This document shows positions 59,752-64,000 of a stretch of 64,000 bases of DNA, piece after piece (the stretch's first letter is position 1; the number at the start of each line of letters is the position of its first letter). The stretch is from Acidimicrobiales bacterium. Its GTDB lineage: Bacteria > Actinomycetota > Acidimicrobiia > Acidimicrobiales > SZUA-35. The DNA lies in assembly GCA_013003535.1 (NCBI GenBank), contig JABDIY010000092.1, positions 22,198 through 86,197 of the forward strand. Reading direction: 5' to 3'. Under the pieces are notes generated by a model. The model did not search any database, was not told the DNA's origin, and saw only the letters and a program-made list of their open reading frames with translations. The position numbers were made by a program, and so were the translations under genes.

Positions 59752-62145
59752 ATGCGAGCAGTTCTTTCATGGATGCGAGAGTTCGCCCCCATCGCTGGCG
59801 AACCAGAACAGATAGCTGATCAGCTGACGAGCCTCGGGCTCGTGGTAGAGGAGATCCTCACAGTGGGTGCGGATTGGGACGGAATCGTTGTGGCAAGAGT
59901 GCTCGATCTTCGCTCTCACCCTGAGGCCGACAAGATCCAGCTGGTCGATGTGGACATCGGCGACGGTGAAGCCCTTCAGATCTGCTGTGGGGCGTTCAAC
60001 ATGAACGTTGGCGACAAGGTTGCCTTGGCCACCCTTGGCACCACGATGCCAGACGGTTTGGAGATCGCGCGCCGCAAGCTTCGGGGCGAGTGGTCCAACG
60101 GAATGATTTGTTCTTCGTCGGAGCTCAAACTGGAGGCCTCAGACAGTCACGGGATCATGATCCTCGAGACCGACGCAGAACTCGGTACGCCGCTCAGCAA
60201 GGCGCTCGGCGCCGTAACCGACATCGTGTTCGATATCGACGTTGAGGGCAATCGACCGGACGCACTGAGCGTCATCGGCATCACCAGAGATCTTGCCGCC
60301 AAGCAAGGCGTCCCGTTCGTTGTGCCATCTCCGAAGGTTCTTGAGGGCGGAATGCCAGCGGCAGCTGTTTGTTCGGCGGAAATCGTGGATCTCGATCTCT
60401 GTCCTCGGTTCGGCCTCCGAGTTCTGCGAAACGTCGTCAATGGCCCGTCGCCGGTATGGATGCAGAACCGGCTCATCGCGGCCGGCATGCGGCCCATCAG
60501 CACTGTCGTCGACATATCCAACTACGTGATGCTCGAAACCGGTCACCCCAACCACACGTTCGATCTCGACACGATTCCGGGGGGAGCGCTGAGAATTCGT
60601 CGGGCCAAGCCCGGAGAGTCGCTACGAACGCTCGATGGAACTGATCGTAGCCTGGTCGCCCCCGATGGCTCTGGCATCGGTCGGGGACTAGGCGATGGTG
60701 TAATCGCAAATGCATCTGACGAGGCCATTTCTTTGGCGGGCGTCATGGGTGGATTCACCACCGAGATCAGCGACGCCACCACCAACGTTTTGCTTGAAGC
60801 CGCTGTGTGGGACCGCATGAGCATCGCCAACACATCGCGCCGACTCAATCTGCGCAGCGAGGCCTCCACTCGATTCGAGCGTGGTGTCGACCATGCTGGA
60901 TTGGAACGGGCACTTGATCGCTTCTGCGAACTCGCGGCTGAGTTGGCCGACGCAGAAATCGCCCCTGGTCGTGTGTTCGCTGACGCACCACCTGTCGCCC
61001 CCGTCATCGTGACTACTCGCACGTCTATGGTCAACCAGCTGCTGGGGACCGATCTGGACGCCGCGGCCATGGTGGGCTTGTTGAATCCGATTGGCTTCAG
61101 TTGCAGCAACCCCACCCTTTCGGATGGGGCGCGATTTGATGTCACGGTTCCTTCCTGGCGACCTGACAGCACGATCGAGGCGGACATCGCTGAGGAGATT
61201 GGTCGTCACTTCGGCTTTGACAACATTGAGAATCAGGTGCCCGTGTCGATCGAGACCGGCGAGCTCACCCAACTGCAGAGGGGCCGACGGCGAATTCGGC
61301 GGGCCTTCGCTACGGTGGGATGCGCCGAGGCCATGCCCATACCATTTCTCGCTCCCGGGGATCTCGCCGCCGCTGGACTCAGTGGGGATGCACTCACGTT
61401 GGCTAATCCATTGGTCTCGGAAGAGTCGGTTCTGCGGACCTCGCTCCTCCCGGGTCTTCTCAAGGCGGTTGCCTACAACGCCTCGCATCGCCGACCCGAC
61501 GTTCGACTCTTCGAACTGGGTTCGGTCTATCACCCCACCGCTGACGGCGAACTTCCCGATGAGCCAGAGCAGGTCGCCGCCATTCTCGGTCAGACCGATG
61601 CCACCGAAGCGGTTCGGTTGCTCCGAGGAGTGGCGCAATCCCTGGGTCTTGATTTGCGAGTGAAGAATGCCGAACGGGCGGGACTGCACCCCACTCGAGC
61701 GGCCGAAGTGATCTTTCGGGGGAAGACCATCGGCGAGGTTGGGGAGGTAGATCCTGCGGTCGCTGAAGCATTCGAAATCAGTGGGCGCGTAGGCTGGGTC
61801 CAGCTCGACGTCGCCGCTCTCGCCGTCGGGCTCACAGCCGTACCGAAGGCAAAACCCGTCAGTCGATTCCCCAGCAGTGACCTGGATCTTGCGTTTGTAG
61901 TGCCAGGCGAAGTGGAGGCGTCAGCCGTGCACGATTCGCTCATGAAGGCGGGCCGGCCGCTGGTGCAGTCAGTTGAGCTGTTCGATGTGTTTCGGTCTGA
62001 GCAACTTGGAGCCGATCGGCGGTCATTGGCGTTCAGCGTTCGCCTCCAGGCCGATGATCGAACCTTGAGCGATGAAGACGTGCAGTCCACCCGCACCAAA
62101 ATGATCAACGAAGTCACCAAACGTCATAAAGCGGAGTTGCGCTAG
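59752..62145 (+). CDS. pheT: Phenylalanyl-tRNA synthetase beta subunit
   Basis: 797 aa, full length. N-terminal tRNA-binding OB domain (VLDLRSHPEADKIQLVDVDIG), B3/B4 editing domain, B5 domain and C-terminal anticodon-binding domain (RFPSSDLDLAFVVP). With PheS it forms the alpha2beta2 enzyme that charges tRNA-Phe. RBS GGCGGGAGA. Confidence 0.96.
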   Translation: MRAVLSWMREFAPIAGEPEQIADQLTSLGLVVEEILTVGADWDGIVVARVLDLRSHPEADKIQLVDVDIGDGEALQICCGAFNMNVGDKVALATLGTTMPDGLEIARRKLRGEWSNGMICSSSELKLEASDSHGIMILETDAELGTPLSKALGAVTDIVFDIDVEGNRPDALSVIGITRDLAAKQGVPFVVPSPKVLEGGMPAAAVCSAEIVDLDLCPRFGLRVLRNVVNGPSPVWMQNRLIAAGMRPISTVVDISNYVMLETGHPNHTFDLDTIPGGALRIRRAKPGESLRTLDGTDRSLVAPDGSGIGRGLGDGVIANASDEAISLAGVMGGFTTEISDATTNVLLEAAVWDRMSIANTSRRLNLRSEASTRFERGVDHAGLERALDRFCELAAELADAEIAPGRVFADAPPVAPVIVTTRTSMVNQLLGTDLDAAAMVGLLNPIGFSCSNPTLSDGARFDVTVPSWRPDSTIEADIAEEIGRHFGFDNIENQVPVSIETGELTQLQRGRRRIRRAFATVGCAEAMPIPFLAPGDLAAAGLSGDALTLANPLVSEESVLRTSLLPGLLKAVAYNASHRRPDVRLFELGSVYHPTADGELPDEPEQVAAILGQTDATEAVRLLRGVAQSLGLDLRVKNAERAGLHPTRAAEVIFRGKTIGEVGEVDPAVAEAFEISGRVGWVQLDVAALAVGLTAVPKAKPVSRFPSSDLDLAFVVPGEVEASAVHDSLMKAGRPLVQSVELFDVFRSEQLGADRRSLAFSVRLQADDRTLSDEDVQSTRTKMINEVTKRHKAELR

Positions 62146-62156
62146 CAACGAAGATT

Positions 62157-62171
62157 GACGCCGATGGCGTC
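62157..62171. terminator. Short hairpin after pheT
   Basis: GACGCC-GAT-GGCGTC, 12 nt after the pheT stop. No T run; weak terminator candidate. Confidence 0.3.
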
Positions 62172-62264
62172 GCGCCCCGCTCGAATGGCAGAAACAGAAA
62201 AGTCGGTGCTCAGCGGGCAAACCGACAAACCAGGCTCGGGTCAAGCCGATGCCCGAGAGAGTCG

Positions 62265-62270
62265 TAGAAT
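62265..62270 (+). promoter_or_regulatory. -10 element TAGAAT for the oligopeptidase gene
   Basis: TAGAAT lies 6 nt before GTG 62277, close to the standard TATAAT, leaderless layout. Confidence 0.6.
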
Positions 62271-62276
62271 ATAACT

Positions 62277-64000
62277 GTGACTGACACCCAGAACGCTGAT
62301 CTGACCGCTGCCGACGTTGCCTGGCAGCTCGACTCGCTGCTCGAAGGGCAAACGCCAGACGAAATGCTGGATATCGCCGACGAACGGTCTCAACGGATCG
62401 AGGCGCAATTCAAAGGTAAAGTCGCCGATCTGGACGCATCGGGACTGGCCGACATGTTCCGTCAACTCGGCGAGCTCAACGAGCTGATCAGCCGAGCCGG
62501 CCACTACGTCATGCTTCAGTTCAGCGTGGACACGCAGAACCCCGAGCTAGGGGCAGCTATGGCGTCGATGCAAGAACGATCCACGGTGATCGGTACCCGA
62601 CTCATCTTCGTGGACCTCGAGTGGGCTGCGGTTGATGATGAAAGGGCCGCGAAGCTCATTGCCGATCCGGCCGTGACGTTCGTGAAACATCACCTCGAGA
62701 ACATGCGCCGTATGCGCCCGTACCTTCTCTCTGAGGATGCCGAAACAGTGCTCAGCCAGACATCGCCTACCGGTGCGGCTGCCTGGGTCCGACTCTTCGA
62801 TGAACTCACCAGCTCTATCGAGATCGAGTTGGACGGAGAGACGTTGCCCCTCGACGGTGGACTCTCGAAGCTGCAGCACCCAGACCGGGAGGTACGCAAA
62901 GCTGCGGCCGAGGCGGTCTCTGCCGGCCTCCAACCAGGCCTCCGGACCCGAGCCTATGTCTACAACACGCTTTTGCTGGACAAGTCGATCGATGACCGTA
63001 TGCGCGGATTCGACACGTGGATCAGTGCACGAAACATGAGTAACGAGGCATCAGATGAGTCGGTCCAGGCGCTGATCGAAGCTGTCGTTCGTCGCTACGA
63101 CATTCCTCACCGGTGGTATGGATTGAAGGCCAAGGTTCTGGGCTTGGACAAGTTGGCCGACTACGACCGTGGCGCATCGGTGGCGGAATCCGACGAAACC
63201 ATCGGTTGGAGCCGGGCCACCGGGATCGTTACCGACGCCTACGCATCATTCTCCGACGAGCTGGCGGGAGTCGTTGGCCGGTTCATCAACGAGAACTGGA
63301 TCGACGCTCCCACCCGGCCCGGCAAGCGGGGTGGCGCGTTCTGTGCGTACACCGTGCCCAGCCACCACCCCTACGTGATGCTCAATTGGACGGGCCGAAC
63401 CCGGGATGTACTTACCTTGGCCCACGAGTTGGGTCACGGAGTCCACGCCTACCTCGCACGAGAGCAGGGGATCTATCATCAGACCACTCCGCTCACCCTC
63501 GCTGAGACAGCCTCAGTTTTCGGTGAGACCGTCACCAACAACCGGCTTCTGAGCATGATCGATGATCCCGCCGAACGGTTCAGCCTCCTCTCCAGCACAC
63601 TGGAGGACTCGATAGCCACGGTCTTTCGGCAAATCGCCATGAACCGGTTCGAGGATCGCTGTCACACGATCAGGCGAGACGAAGGCGAGCTTTCGGTGGA
63701 ACGCTTCGGCGACGTCTGGACCGAAACCCAAACGGCGGTACTGGGCCCTTCAGTGGAAATCACCGAGGGATACCGTAACTGGTGGAGCTACATCCCGCAC
63801 TTCATGGGGACCCCGGGATATGTGTATGCCTACGCCTACGGTCAACTGTTGGCCCTCAGCGTGTATGCCCGCTACGCCGCAGAGGGCGATGCGTTCGTGC
63901 CCGCCTATCTGGACCTGCTTCGCGCCGGCGGATCCAAGAGTCCCGAGGAATTGGGGAAGATCGTGCAATGTGACCTCAGCGACCCGGGTTTCTGGGACGC
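62277..64000 (+). CDS. pepF: M3-family oligoendopeptidase (PepF-like), partial
   Basis: Not in the ORF track because it runs off the right edge; 574 codons are present and the frame is open throughout. The N-terminal helical domain begins VTDTQNADLTAADVAWQLDSLL. The zinc site HELGH is at residues 383-387 and the third ligand Glu at 410 (TLAETASVFGE), with 22 residues between. The Tyr/His region YIPHFMGTPGYVYAYAYGQLL follows. It cleaves short peptides in the cytosol. Only a short C-terminal end is likely missing. Confidence 0.9.
   Translation, partial: MTDTQNADLTAADVAWQLDSLLEGQTPDEMLDIADERSQRIEAQFKGKVADLDASGLADMFRQLGELNELISRAGHYVMLQFSVDTQNPELGAAMASMQERSTVIGTRLIFVDLEWAAVDDERAAKLIADPAVTFVKHHLENMRRMRPYLLSEDAETVLSQTSPTGAAAWVRLFDELTSSIEIELDGETLPLDGGLSKLQHPDREVRKAAAEAVSAGLQPGLRTRAYVYNTLLLDKSIDDRMRGFDTWISARNMSNEASDESVQALIEAVVRRYDIPHRWYGLKAKVLGLDKLADYDRGASVAESDETIGWSRATGIVTDAYASFSDELAGVVGRFINENWIDAPTRPGKRGGAFCAYTVPSHHPYVMLNWTGRTRDVLTLAHELGHGVHAYLAREQGIYHQTTPLTLAETASVFGETVTNNRLLSMIDDPAERFSLLSSTLEDSIATVFRQIAMNRFEDRCHTIRRDEGELSVERFGDVWTETQTAVLGPSVEITEGYRNWWSYIPHFMGTPGYVYAYAYGQLLALSVYARYAAEGDAFVPAYLDLLRAGGSKSPEELGKIVQCDLSDPGFWD

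Overview
The window looks like chromosomal core DNA from a high-GC actinobacterium, most likely Acidimicrobiia or a close relative. That class is inferred from gene style; no rRNA gene is present. Evidence seen: a mycothione reductase (mycothiol users are Actinobacteria), a homodimeric AceE-type pyruvate dehydrogenase E1, an actinobacterial-style E2, a HelD-type RNA polymerase motor, and many starts preceded 6-7 nt by TAnnnT, as expected of leaderless mRNAs. There is no phage, insertion sequence, CRISPR array, rRNA or tRNA gene that I can see. Coding density is high and several neighbours overlap.

Layout. 1-1.2 kb: end of an ABC exporter pair. 1.3-12.5 kb: lipoate-dependent oxidative metabolism (aceE, then across a very short divergent promoter an RNase HI fusion, lpd, an E2 acyltransferase, and a lipB-lipA fusion). 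12.5-17.7 kb: MaoC hydratase, M24 peptidase and small membrane or unknown proteins. 17.7-24.5 kb: a nested tandem repeat, coaA, then glycogen metabolism (glgX-glgA-glgC). 24.5-33.6 kb: a beta-hydroxyacid dehydrogenase, an aminotransferase behind a terminator-bearing leader, DUF983, mycothione reductase, a degenerate GGDEF protein, a secreted propeller-like protein, a HAD phosphatase and a J-domain protein. 33.7-39 kb: helD, def-fmt-rsmB. 39-45.4 kb (minus strand): mmsA, class III aminotransferase, DUF1015, serC, serA. 45.5-50.3 kb: lipoprotein, moaB-ribD-ribE-ribBA. 50.3-52.8 kb (minus): bestrophin-like channel, hisG, hisE, ribH. 53-55.5 kb: CHASE-GGDEF-EAL protein. 56-62 kb: DUF1844, infC-rpmI-rplT, SpoU methylase, pheS-pheT. 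62.3 kb to the edge: an M3 oligopeptidase.

How the parts fit. AceE, the E2, Lpd and LipB/LipA together build and lipoylate a 2-oxoacid dehydrogenase. All riboflavin synthesis genes are here but split over convergent strands, with ribH joined to hisE-hisG. SerA and SerC make phosphoserine, and DUF1015 sits in the place where a final serine step might be expected.

Most unusual items: the LipB-LipA fusion, the RNase HI-SLOG fusion, pairs of head-to-head genes whose leaderless promoters must overlap, the 144-bp-period repeat beside coaA, the attenuator-like leader at 25.5-25.7 kb, an RsmB lacking its central subdomain, a GlgA-like enzyme without the KxGG lysine, and infC starting at a non-AUG codon. 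No wholly new multi-gene system could be shown; the serA-serC-DUF1015 hypothesis and the fusions are the best leads.
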